The translations under genes were made by a program, and so were the position numbers. Below, in pieces: positions 53,873 to 64,000 of a stretch of DNA of 64,000 nt. Origin of the DNA: Rusavskia elegans. Its lineage: Eukaryota; Ascomycota; Lecanoromycetes; Teloschistales; Teloschistaceae. The notes below the pieces were generated by a model, which had not been told where the DNA came from, did no database searches, and worked only from the letters and a program-made list of their open reading frames with translations. Within the stretch, counting starts at the first letter, position 1, and each line of letters starts with the position of its first letter. The DNA is taken from NCBI GenBank assembly GCA_011316305.1, contig SAUG01000012.1, positions 248,001 to 312,000 on the forward strand. The letters run 5' to 3'.

Positions 53873-56800
53873 TCATTTCTTACATTTCACCTTGTGTGCC
53901 TTCCACGCGGCCTTTTGGCACTCCTTGCTGCAGTATCGGACTTTGCTACACCCACTACAAGCCAGTAGCTGGCCCGGCGAAGCATTGCAATTGTCACATA
54001 ACGATCCTTGAACGGTCGCGGCAGTCGACACCTCCGTATTAGGGAACCGGATCAACGATTCCATGTACGGCACAGGGAACACGGGTGCAATCGCTATGCG
54101 AGTCACGTACTTGGCGAACGGGGCCCACTGTTTGACCTTTGTGAAGCTGGGGGTAACATGACCCTCCCCACAGCCGCAGAGAGGATTCTGGTCTTCTTTA
54201 ACTGAGAGGGGAATCTGTCCTTTGCTCCGGTATTCGCAGCTAGCTTTATGGTACCAAGTCCGGCATCGTTCGGCGAGTGCCGGAAGCAAACGCTTCCACA
54301 TCGTCGATTCTCTATCACTCAAATAGACGCCTGCAGGTGGCGGTTCTGCTGACAATAAGCCCTGTAAGCCAGGTGCGAGCTTCTGGACCCGGTCGGTCGT
54401 CAACGGCAAAACCCATGCGTCTAGCACAACCGATCCCAGGTCGAGGTCATGATGCAAGCCGCTCACGAAGATTAATGTATGGCAGCTGTTGTTGCGCGAC
54501 AGGGTTAACTGGAAATTCTGAACAGCCCGCCCTTTTGCGTTGGGATTGAAGCCTGCGAAACTTTGGATAATGATATTCAGAGACTCTTTCAGATCGATCT
54601 TAGGGTGCGTCGAGAGGTCATGGTTGCGATCTTTCAGGTACTTCTCAGTTTCGCTCAGGGTTCCACCCATTAGGAGATTGAGCCAACCTTGGTCTTTTTT
54701 GGTGGCCGACGATACCGCGGGCTGTACGTCCAGATTCACACGCGGTATAGACCCGAGAGAAAGAGAGCCATCCGGTTTAGTGTGGACCTTGGTCCACATG
54801 TCGAACGCGTCTGGCTGAGGAGCTACATAGATTGGTGCTTCCACCTCGATCCAGGATGACTTTCTCGCTATTCGCGTCTTGCAATTCGATGATTGCACCG
54901 AAAAAGGAAAGACGAGACGGCGACTCAACGTATTACCAAGCTTGAGGATCACAGTGGATGAGCTCACTGGTGCAACAGCTACGGATATATCGCTGGCGAG
55001 AGCCTTGGCCTCTTCGGAACCTTGAATGAAAGCGATTCGAATTGCCAGCTTTTTAGCTCTGTGATTAGAGTCTAGTATGGCGGAGGCAGTAGTCTTCGCC
55101 TCGGTTCCAATCGAGTGCATCTGGAGCCATTGCTGGTGTGAGGCAATGGAATCTTTGGTATTCATGTAAGCAGGATGTTCACAGATCGAGACTCTGCGCC
55201 GATTATCCATGGACGTCTCAAAGACCGTCAAGAGAGGGCCCAGCTTGGGAGTGTACAGGCCCACGTTTTCGGTAGTTGTATTCAGGGCCAGGCATACTTT
55301 CAAACCGCTTCTTGGGCCTGTTAGTAGACCGAATGTTGGGACCGGGCACATGATCACCAGGTCTGCAGAACCTAGCCATCCCTTATCGTCTTCCTCAAAT
55401 ATGTCTGGGCCGCCGTCATCTCCCCCTTGAAAAGCTCTGCCAAAGTAGCAATGAAAAGTGTGAAAGCAGTTTTCGTACTGCTGGTCCCCGCATTGTTGTT
55501 TGATTGAGACGTGTATGCCAGGTGTGGAACTTATCTTGCCTGTACCGCTAGTGAACACTTCCAAAGACTTCCGAGGAATTGACAGAATGATATGGACTAT
55601 CGACGGAGGATCTGGCCCCCCAAGTACTCCCTCAACGTTGCTCCGTGGCCGTAGTTGCAGGTTGAACGTTTTTTGGATTCGACGAGGCCCTTGAGCAAGC
55701 ACCGGGAGCGTCCAAACACCAAACAGCGCAAGATGCATGTTTAGCTCTTGCAGGCTATTGCTGCCAACAAGCAGAGTCCTGTCTGACTCGACCATGTCCA
55801 GGAACGTGGTCATTACAAGGCTCCAGTCTGTAAGGACCGTGGTCTTCAATACACGGATCAAGGCTACAATGGCTGCTCGCGTATAACGCTGCAGGTCTGT
55901 GGAATGCTGCTTGTTCTGCATGCTTTGTAATGCTGAAAAAAGGGTTGAGAGATCTTCTTTGGCAAACATCTTCTTGTATATGCTGAAAAGCCAAGCAGCT
56001 AGTCCGTCAGCATCGACACTGACTTGTTTGAGGGCCTTCTCTTTGTCGCTAGACACAGGACATGCTGAGCAAGACTGTACGTATGGGCTCTTCCAATGAA
56101 TGCGCAGTCGATACTGGGATTGCTTTTGTATCCCAACGGCGCGGCCAATCGATTGCAAACCAGCTTCGTTCGAGACAGCTTCGAAAGTAGTGCCAGCTAG
56201 GAGGCCAGTTGGAGCCAGCCCGATGAACAGTGAGAATGTCACAATGTCAGTTCCAAGGACAGCAGAGAGCGAGCTTGTTGGATCGTCGGACGCAGCTAGT
56301 AAGCTCTCGGTACACAGAACGGAAGTTGCTTGAGTCCGTAGCAAAGGAGCAGTGGCGACAATCATGTTGATCAATCCTACGTGATCGCCCAAATTCGAGG
56401 TATCGATGACATCAAATCGATCCAACGAAGACCAGCGGGACTCGTTCTGGCCGGCGTGGCCGTCCAAGCGAAGCGGTTGGAGCTTCCATGGCTTAGTATA
56501 GAACCTTGCCTCACCAATTCCCAGCTGCAACTGATGGCAAAGAGCGACAGCCTCTCCAGAAAACAGCTGAACACAGACTCGTCGACTCCGAACAAGTGCT
56601 GAGAAAGCAAGACACCAGTGGGTAAATTGGGTCTTTGCGGCCTCGACTAGGCGATCGCTCTGTGCTGCAAGGGCCTTTTTCTCTCCACAGTAGTAGAGCT
56701 TCCTAAACGTTTCGGCAAGATGGAAGCCAAGAAGTGGCTCTGAGCCATAATGCACTGCAAATTCACCCAAGGGGGCAGAAGACACAGCAAACATCGGGTT

Positions 56801-57661
56801 TACATGGCTTTTCTGGCCCAATATCGTACAGTCTGCGGTATTCCCACCAGCGACACCAGTCTCCCAGTACCTCCGATAAGTATGACCGAGCACTTCTAGC
56901 CCGCTGAGCCAGAGAGGTCCAGCCGATCGCACCCCGTGGGCGAAACTTGACGTCCCGATTTCTTTGCTACGTTTTGACATTCCATTTCTGACGTTGACAT
57001 CGATCTTGCTCTTGCCGGAGACATCAGCAGAAACATACTGGGTCCAGTAGTGCCGTAGCTCGGTGAGTGTTGCTTCATTGGTGAATTGAATATAGTCCCC
57101 ATAGGAAGATCCAAGCCATGTCTGCAGAGTTTCCGAGGCAATCAAGAGCTTTCCAGTATGCTCTTGTAACGTGACCAGATCGCTGTTCGAGATCAACATG
57201 TGGTAGAATAAGTTCCAGATGCTGTGGGATTTGATGTCGTCCTTAGACAAAGGGCGATCATTGATGAAGGTCAAGAGAACCACGTTCCGAGCTTGATGAT
57301 ATCAGTTCGCTTGAGCCAAGGGCTGCACGGTCCAAGGACAGGGCTCTCACCGAGGATGGCCGGCTCAATGTCACAACATGTCATGTGGTATCGGCGCTGC
57401 GTATCTATTGACAATCATGGTAAGCTATTGAGGTGTTGATTGCACTACTTCGCGGTATCGACAGCGATGATACGTGCCTTGACCTGACTCTGACCATAAG
57501 CTAAACAGGATGCTTCTTGGGTCCCCACACGCCAGGCAAAGCACTTGAAGCGTTTCTTCCTTCCCATCCGATGCTGGTATGTCCCGCAATAAGTTAACGG
57601 CAGGAGTGTTTCCAATGGGGTACATCCAATACTGTAAAGGGAAGTATGTAGGTGAGAGCAT
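53873..57661 (-). CDS. DUF4470 / MYND zinc-finger protein
   Basis: Three exons, 57661-57484, 57404-57351 and 57291-53873, 1216 residues. Splicing rebuilds the N-terminal DUF4470 text: YPIGNTPAVNLLRDIP, VLCLACGDPRSILFSLWSES, then RYHMTCCDIEPAIL and ARNVVLLTFINDR. The LACGDPR loop resembles a nucleotide-binding motif of methyltransferase folds. The last 41 residues are a MYND finger (CDNC..CSGCSKVRYCSKECQ..HKVKC), a protein-interaction zinc module. The 1000 residues between them have no domain I can name. Fungi carry several such proteins with unknown roles, possibly in transcription or development. Confidence 0.85.
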
Positions 57662-58080
57662 CGTGATAAAGTATGGAGTAAGACTAGTATTAGCAGATTG
57701 GTAATTCCAGCGATGGGCAGAGGTACAGAACGCTTATCTCAACCCTGTACCAGATACTGAGGGTTGAGAAAATTGAGAAGGTGAACCAGAAAGTTCAAGT
57801 GCGGTGAGACAGAATGTAGCAAACACACAAAAGCTGGATAAGCTTTTCATGGGATGCAGAATCCCGCTAGAAGGTGTGATAGTATGCTGAGACCATCAGT
57901 AAATTCAAATATATATTGGCTGCCAGAATCATAGCTCAACAACTCGGGCAAAAGCAACAAACCCTGCTGGTGACTCGGACGCTGCAATGACAAGAGGGAG
58001 ATGAGACATGCATGATATTTCCCAGCCTATGCGAGTGTAGCAACTAGTGTGCTCGACGAGGGTCATTATCTACCTTAGTG
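57662..58080. other. promoter region of the MYND gene
   Basis: About 420 bp of ordinary-composition DNA before the AT-rich island; no gene seen. Confidence 0.45.
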
Positions 58081-58560
58081 GCAACCGCTTGTCCTACGAC
58101 AATATATCGACATTTTGTCGATTTATAATTAAAAATAACGAAATATTAACTAGTAATTGTGAATATATTAAGTATTAGTTTCTATAAAAAAAAAGAGCTA
58201 AAATATAAATTAATAAATAATTTAAAATAACTAATAGTTGTCGCAAATTATCTATTTTAAAATACTAGATATATATACGATTTAATTATTCGGATTTTTG
58301 ATTTTAATCTTTTACGATTTAATATTAGAGGCGTTAAACCGATCGGATTACGTAATTATTTAGTATCTAAATCTTTTATCGAGAATTTAAAGTTTAGAAT
58401 TTCCGAAAAGATTAGATTTAGACTAAATTTTATTTAAAGAAACTCTAATCTATTTAGTTTTATTAATTTAATTTATTTCGATTAGAAACGGCTAGATCGA
58501 GATAATTTTCTAAATAATCTCTTTATATAATTCCTATTAAAATATACGGCAGCTCAGATA
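58081..58560. repeat. AT-rich, RIP-like island
   Basis: About 480 bp of strikingly low GC with many TpA steps and short TAAT/TTTA/AAAT words, flanked by normal-composition DNA. No frame survives. This is the look of a repeat mutated by repeat-induced point mutation. The original element is unrecognisable. Confidence 0.7.
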
Positions 58561-58561
58561 A

Positions 58562-58675
58562 AACTCGCGCTGAAGTTCGCGCTGAGGCTCGCGCTGAGGC
58601 TCGCGTTGAAGTTCGGGCCGAGGCTCGCGCTGAGGTTCGGATTGAAACTCGCGCTAAAGCTCGCGGTGAAGTAGT
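58562..58675. repeat. 12-bp minisatellite (GCTCGCGCTGAG-type)
   Basis: About nine imperfect copies of a GC-rich 12-mer (GCTGAGGCTCGC and variants such as GTTGAAGTTCGG and GCTAAAGCTCGC). In one frame it would encode an Ala-Glu-Ala-Arg/Val repeat. It sits directly against the AT-rich island. Confidence 0.8.
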
Positions 58676-58795
58676 ATAGATTATATAATCTTTATCAAGG
58701 CTTTGGCGTATGGATCGCTCTAAAGGTTCGCGCTAAAGCTTCGCGCTGAAAGATCGTAGATTAAATAATCTGTGCCGAGGCCTTGGCGCGCTAGT
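58676..58795. repeat. pair of diverged copies of about 35 bp
   Basis: A segment around 58676-58710 (TATAGATTATATAATCT...GGCTTTGGCG) recurs around 58756-58790 (GTAGATTAAATAATCT...GGCCTTGGCG). The differences are largely C/T and G/A, as expected from RIP-type transitions. Confidence 0.55.
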
Positions 58796-59603
58796 TTAGC
58801 TTAGGAGGTAAAAACTCTGTACAAAGTTTTTATCTATTTTTTAATCAATCAAACAAGTAGGATCATTCCTATAACTTGTTCCACTATATTAAAATACGTA
58901 TTCATTTCAATAATATTCACTTTAACAATTTTAATAATTTCGACCGAATTAATCTCTATAGTTGTGAGGCGCCAAACGCGTTATATAGGCCTTGGAGATA
59001 TGGTTGGAACGCTTGGAGACGAGGCTCGCCGCCTAGTCGCCAGAGCGTCGCTAGCGTGTCGGATCTCGATCCTTCCCCGCTTTTTCCCTTCCTTTATTAC
59101 TAGGCCATGCCCTAGACTTTCTGGGGCATGAGTTAGTTCTACAATATATCTTTCGTCTGGTCTACAATCGTGCACTGCCCTAGAAACACACCTACTTTAC
59201 AATAGTAATATTTTCGAGGATTTCGCGGTATAATCTAGACTGCCGAGTATATTTAGGAGAGGAAGATGGATATTAGAAGATCCCCGGAACCGGGTTCAGA
59301 ACCCTTTTCCTCTTTTTGTTCATCGAAAGCTTTATATAGTGCGGGTGTTTTAGCTAGGTAGTCTAGCGGGGCCGCACGCTAGTTGGCCTATCTTAGCCCC
59401 TCACACCGCGAACAAACCGGGCGTTTTTAGAACATTCACCAGGTCGTTCCAAATGTATCAAATATCTCCGTCCCCCTACGACCCGTATAAGGGCAGAGAT
59501 AGGAGAAGAAAATATAACAAGTTGATACTGTAATACCCTTGAGGAAGTACGACAAAGAATCAATCCTTCATGGTCTAATGGTTATGATGAAAAGGCTATC
59601 TCC
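58796..59603. other. repeat-like decayed DNA, no gene
   Basis: About 800 bp of mixed composition, with GC-rich words such as GGCTCGCCGCCTAGTCGCC in an AT-rich frame. It resembles transposon debris but I cannot name a family. A tRNA-like A-box at 59566-59590 is considered and rejected elsewhere. Confidence 0.4.
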
Positions 59604-60029
59604 CTACAGACTCATCTCGGTTGAGAATGATAGAAACCAAACCCGTCCTGAGGAGCGTCCAAGCCCCATAGTCGTACCATTGACAGATACAGCACACCAA
59701 GAAGGACGGTAGGCCGATGGCAACCACAATAAATTTCGTCCTTTATATGTAAACCATATGCTCCCGTGGCTAATTCCATATCCGCCGTGTATACGAGTAC
59801 GATGTTGGTCTTGTGGTGTATGAGTAACGGGATTTTGGATCGGTCGCGATGACGACGTAAGGTTAATCGGCCCCGTATCCGTGATGAGGCAAGTACCTGT
59901 CGCATCGAAGGAGATATGGCCGAGAGCTCTGCCCATTTGAACTGTCGCCAGACAGCGGCCCGCGGTATCCCAGAGCTTGACGGTCTTGTCGTTCGACGCC
60001 GACGCGAGCTGGCGGCCGTCGGGCAGCAT
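59604..60029 (-). pseudogene. C-terminal remnant of a NACHT-WD40 (HET-E-like) NLR
   Basis: A 141-codon frame that starts inside a WD40 blade (LPDGRQLASASNDKTVKLWD) and continues with the tail typical of HET-E/NWD proteins: GRCLATVQMGRALGHISFD, GYGISHGSIWFTYKGRNLLWLPSAYRPSW and LGRSSGRVWFLSFS. Upstream, the frame has no further WD repeats, NACHT or HET-type domain; the homology stops near 60025. It is therefore a 5'-truncated scrap about one tenth of a normal NLR. It probably encodes nothing functional. Confidence 0.75.
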
Positions 60030-60587
60030 GGGAGCTAGTTCCTATTGGCGCTATGGACGAAGATTCTGAGGTGGGAAAAGGAAAGAGAGAACACGAGGAA
60101 TCTGAAGTGAGCGAGGAAAGCTAATTCACAAAGATACCACGGGACAACTGTGGGGCAGCTGTCGTTACAACTCCCTTCATCACAGGGAGCAGCTACCGCA
60201 GAATGTCATCAGTTCATGAGACACGACGCGGTGTTTGGCATTCGTGGCTTCAGAAAAGCGCACATTCCGTTTCGAGAAGTCTGCCAGAAAGAAGGAGAGG
60301 TGGTTTGCACTTTCGGGGCTGCGTGGCACTCTGGAAAGCAAGACGGCAACATCCAAGAAACAGATCTCTTCGTCAATCTCGGGTTTAAGATACTTAAAAA
60401 ATCCTACACTAGGAGAACAGATTTCAAGTCTCTTTGCGGATGACGCCGTTGGATACAGGCAGTTATAATAAGTATCAGCCATGGCTAGCAGCGATCAGAT
60501 CATATACTTCTCTTCACTATCGTACAGTCAGCGTTTGGAAGCTCATCCCAGTGGCCAGAAGCTCCATACTCGGCATGTATACATAAC
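60030..60587. other. intergenic, no supportable gene
   Basis: About 560 bp between the NLR scrap and the PAQR stop. Frames of up to 100 codons on both strands lack motifs. Confidence 0.45.
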
Positions 60588-61695
60588 TCAAAGAGACGAG
60601 CAAGTAAGATTTGCGTGAGCATAGTCGAAGGCATCCAGATACCCCATCAACTGGACCACAGCGGAACATACCACCAAGATGTGAAAGATCGAATGGGAGC
60701 CCCATAGGTCGAATTTGCCAGGATATCGACTTTCGGGAAACCTGGTCTTCAGAACCACATGTGTTAGGGTCAATTTCTCTCTTGTGTGCGAGATTGGGAG
60801 ACTTACTGCATAAAACGAAGTCCCAGATAGAAGGCAGCCTGCTTTTGCCAGAGTATAGGGAAAAGCTTTTCTCATCATCTGCGACATGCCGAACACATTG
60901 AGTCCATGGATCAAGGGCGCAATACCGGACAAGCCAGTCGCCACGAACATCAATGCTCGGAAGAGGCGATACTTTGAGCCCTGGAACTTGGGATGCATTG
61001 TCATGAGGATGGTCAATGTCCCGAAGACTCCAATCTATCAACCGAGGAAAGAAGAGTGTTAGACTCAAGTACCAGGTCTGAGATGAGGAAAAACAAAACT
61101 GTGCACATGGAGATTAACTAACCATAGACCAGTAGATATTGCGTGGCAAAGGTTCACACCAGAAAACCATGTATATTCCCAAGACAAGGTCGCCCAGTAT
61201 GAAGATCACTACACCCAGCATGTCCAGTCGCAGGCAGAAATGTTCCACGTGTTGGGAGTGGTTCATCAAGGTGTGGTACGTCGCCGACAACGACAGGCAC
61301 GCGACGGCCGTCAACATGAAGATGGAGAAAGCAATGAAATCGGCGCCAGTGACCCCGGAGTATCTGCTGGCAAGGTACTGCTGGATATACCACTCGCCGA
61401 GCAGGAAGAAAACGGCCGGGATGAGGTGGGAATAGATGTTGACCGACTCGTTGTGGATATACGACCAACTGCAAAACGAAGCGTGAGCCGAGCCTGAGAT
61501 GGGCCGATAGCCATGGAGAATCCACTGGTTGGATTCACGTCGGAACCATTCCGGCATCTCATCGAACGAGAGAAGAACTGGGCGTCCTGCCTTGCCGGCC
61601 TTGGATGCGGTGTCGCTGATGGGTTCCATTCCCCGCCCTTTGTGCGCCTCTGGCGGCTGCGGGGGCGGGACTCGAAGACGGGGAGCGGATGCCAT
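60588..61695 (-). CDS. PAQR / hemolysin-III family membrane protein (Izh-like)
   Basis: Three exons, 61695-61123, 61034-60807 and 60746-60588, 319 residues, introns of 88 and 60 nt. The N-tail is polar, then LLSFDEMPEWFRRESNQWILHGYRP leads into the membrane core, as in adiponectin-receptor relatives. YIHNESVNIYSHLIPAVFFLLG, SLSATYHTLMNHS (first zinc-site His), DMLGVVIFILGDLV and, after the last splice, GKFDLWGSHSIFHILVV (His pair of the metal site) are the family signatures, with seven hydrophobic spans. Yeast Izh proteins act in zinc and sterol homeostasis and the family has ceramidase-like activity. The gene looks intact although NLR and transposon relics flank it. Confidence 0.9.
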
Positions 61696-61949
61696 TCGCT
61701 GTCGTGCCTGGTGATAATGTAATGTGGGGAGGCCGGACTTTGAGAGTATGTGGAAATGTAAAATGAAGAAAGAGGTTTCCCCCTTGCTTTGTTTCTTGCA
61801 CTGCTGCCCTTGTCTTCAGTTATTCTTGCTAAGCGCCAGCTTGCTGCTTTAATTATTGCTGACCGCATCTTTTTATTGCTTGTCACAGCCCCGACGGCTT
61901 GCGTCTGTGTGACGGACGGAGCAAGAAGGAACCAACCATATCGGGTTGT

Positions 61950-62270
61950 TCAAGCCTTTCCACCGTTATTCTTGACCCTTTTGCATCGCCCAGGCATGTC
62001 CTTGATGCGGTCCTGTATCTCCTTTATGGTCAGCTTGCTCCATTCGTCCTGAATAGCGGCTTTTACATCCTTTTCGGAATAGAAGAGTCTACGCCGCAGT
62101 TTTTGCTTAACGATATTCCAGCAAGCTTCTATAGGATTTAGATCAGGGCTCTGTGTAGGGTGCTCAAGGTTCTGGATGTGGAGGTCCTTTTTATATCGAG
62201 TTGCTAGGCCTTCTTTCCGCAGACCATGTGACGGATCCCTATTTTCTTGCAAATACCTTATCTTGTTTCA
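61950..62270 (-). mobile_element. truncated Tc1/mariner transposase
   Basis: A 100-codon frame (62252-61950) holds the C-terminal part of a Tc1/mariner DDE transposase: MQENRDPSHG near its start is the second-Asp motif, and HPTQSPDLNPIEACWNIVKQKL is the third catalytic motif (Glu). Stops lie just upstream and the N-terminal DNA-binding and first-Asp region is missing. No terminal inverted repeats are evident. It is a dead fragment. Confidence 0.85.
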
Positions 62271-62639
62271 GGTTAATCAGACTACCGGACGCTAGCCGAA
62301 TTAGAGATTAAAATCTCGCCGGAAATCAGCGTGGTCATCCGCCCAGCATAAAGCTAGCATTTATTCCGCACAGCACTAGCCCGCACAGTACAGTATATAC
62401 CAATTAAATAGTAATCCGTGAGGAACGGAGATATCAGATATCCTTATTGTTCTATGCAGAAGCATTTCCCCCATGGCACTGCATCTGCCAAGACCGACCT
62501 GCAGACAAGGCAACGAGGCAAATGAACAAGGCTGGAAAGGCTTGGCCATCTCGTCTGAATCATCTTTCTCTGCTCATGATCCTTTGAAAATTCGCATTTG
62601 AATAGAGAAGCGGTTAGGCCATAGATCAAGGGCGAAAAA
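62271..62639. other. intergenic upstream of the right-edge gene
   Basis: About 370 bp; no gene. Probable promoter of the next gene; an A/AT-rich leader ends just before its ATG. Confidence 0.45.
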
Positions 62640-63801
62640 ATGAGCTCGCTCCTCTTCGGAAACGGTACTGATATCGTTCACTGGAAGCCTAGTCCCAGCA
62701 GTCGCGGCACCTTCAACATCCTAACCACCTGTCTTATCACCCTCTTGCTCTGTGTCTGGACAGCGGTGCATCTTAATATCTCTCCTCCAGGAAGCTTCTG
62801 GCGACCGTTTTGGAGGAAGGTCGGATGGCTGATCCTGGCGCTTCTGGCGCCTGAGATGGTTGCTTATACCGCCTGGTATTCCGTCCTTCACGGCTGACTG
62901 ATACGACACGAACTGATAGTCTCCAGGTATCAAAGGCAGGAAGCGCTCAGGATTATGCGAAAGGTTAACAAAGCCTATGGGTGGCCCAATCCTACTCCCT
63001 GGTATACTAGGGCGCTCCAGAGCATGAAGAATGGAATTGCTAAGCTCGGGAGATCACTAAAATGGCAGACACCAAAGCCTGTACGGGTCAGTGGTGGCGT
63101 CCGGCAAATCCATGATTGGTAGCTGACAATAACATATCTATAGCAACCCACTCTTGAAGCCCAAAAAGCTGCTACGCCCAACCAGGATCATCCTTGGACC
63201 ATAGCCCATGGCTTTTATATGAACATGGGCGGATTAGCTCTCTTTATTCCTCCAGATCTTCCGGAATCGGAGCAATTCGTCCCCAGTTGGGCCTGCGGAA
63301 CCTGGTTCATCACGCAGCCTGCACTGGCCATTCTGCTCAAGATGGATAGGGACCGAATGCCTTCCCTGACTGAGGAAGAGATCAAATCCAAAAGCAAAGC
63401 CAACGGCCTTGCAAAGGCTTTGGTTTGTACCCAAGCTATATGGTTCCTTACAACCTGCGTCACTCGATGTACGTAATGGTGTTCCCTATGTTGTGGGAGC
63501 ACAACTAACCCTTGGACCAGTGGCACAACGTATCCCAATTAGCTTGCTGGAGCTCAATACGTTCGGCCATGCTATTTGTGCTTTGTTTATATATTTACTT
63601 TGGTGGGAAAAACCTTTTGAAGTAGACATCCCCATGATAGTAGATAGTAAGGTTCTCTTGGACATGTATGCTCTGGCTTGGGTCAATACAAAACATCAAT
63701 CGCCGTTGGTTCGATCAATGAAAAGTGCTTATCAAGATCTTCTTCAAGCCAATGAGCGGTTCCAAGCATTGAGTAAGGTACGCCTACTTTTTATCAGTTA
63801 A
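62640..63801 (+). CDS. fungal multi-span membrane protein, unknown function (possibly partial at 3' end)
   Basis: Four exons, 62640-62875, 62927-63080, 63144-63468 and 63521 onward. Hydrophobic spans are ILTTCLITLLLCVWTAVHL (about 30-48), VGWLILALLAPEMVAYTAW, the HGFYMNMGGLALFI region and ICALFIYLLWW. HLNISPP, LAPEMVAYTAWYQRQEA and RIPISLLELNTFGHAICALFIYLLWWEKPF are the signature text of a large Pezizomycotina membrane-protein family without assigned function. Exon 4 either ends at the stop at 63799-63801 or splices at a GTACGC donor after 63777 into exons that may lie beyond the window. The family is often expanded and near HET-type genes; the role is unknown. Confidence 0.75.
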
Positions 63802-64000
63802 AGTTAACCCAGCCATTTATCCAACGAAATATCATAAGACGTACGGTCATGTAGGAGTTGCTTAAACTATGCTATATGTGTAAGGCCTATTACACATCAA
63901 TCAGGAAAGCATCATGGTCACTTTCGTTTTCGCTTTGCTCCATGCTATGGCGCTGACCATAATGCGGCAGAGCTTGAAGCAATGGTTGTCAGAGGACTTA

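Noticed and set aside
59566..59640. tRNA-like start (TCCTTCATGGTCTAATGGTTATGA) with an A-box match
   Set aside because: No anticodon arm, T-arm B-box or matching 3' acceptor strand follows within 75 nt, and the segment runs into the NLR tail frame.
1..64000. CRISPR arrays, bacterial operons or ribosome binding sites
   Set aside because: None seen; introns and gene content are fungal.

Overview
The window is nuclear DNA of a filamentous ascomycete (Pezizomycotina). The evidence is dense genes with short GT-AG introns (mostly 46-90 nt) that carry CTRAY-type branch points a few bases before the acceptor, typical ascomycete housekeeping proteins, and a low-GC, TpA-rich island of the kind left by repeat-induced point mutation. 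I cannot fix the order or genus. Exon models were built by hand from reading frame, splice sites and remembered family motifs, and every listed model closes in frame.

Layout. From 0 to 28 kb and from 46.7 to 63.8 kb the genes are mostly conserved core genes. The left block holds an Rds1-type ferritin-like secreted protein, a small Ser-rich protein, an ABHD12-type hydrolase, a SWR1-complex Swc3 homologue, a CxxC protein, a MEMO-family protein, PNG1-type peptide:N-glycanase, UTP4, a MARVEL-like membrane protein, a USP-type deubiquitinase and an Srs2-like UvrD helicase. The right block holds N-myristoyltransferase, mitochondrial EF-G, a small secreted protein, a DUF4470/MYND protein, a PAQR receptor-like protein and a multi-span membrane protein that may run off the right edge.

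Between these blocks, about 30.5-46.1 kb is accessory DNA that reads as a diterpenoid biosynthetic gene cluster. Its seven genes are a glutathione transferase (-), cytochrome P450 A (-), a rhodopsin-domain 7TM protein (+), a SAM-dependent methyltransferase (+), cytochrome P450 B (-), a 14-TM MFS transporter (+) and a 982-residue bifunctional diterpene cyclase (+). The cyclase keeps a class II DVDD site and class I DEYME and NDxxS sites, so it should protonate and cyclise GGPP to a copalyl-type diphosphate and then ionise and cyclise that to a diterpene. The two P450s, the methyltransferase and possibly the GST would decorate it, and the MFS protein would export it. No GGPP synthase, P450 reductase or pathway transcription factor is in the window. 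A frameshifted F-box-like relic and an 81-bp hairpin lie on the left border of the cluster, and NMT abuts the right border.

From 57.7 to 62.3 kb there is a decayed, repeat-rich pocket: an AT-rich RIP-like island with a 12-bp minisatellite, a C-terminal scrap of a NACHT-WD40 (HET-E-like) NLR, and a truncated Tc1/mariner transposase. An intact PAQR gene sits among these relics.
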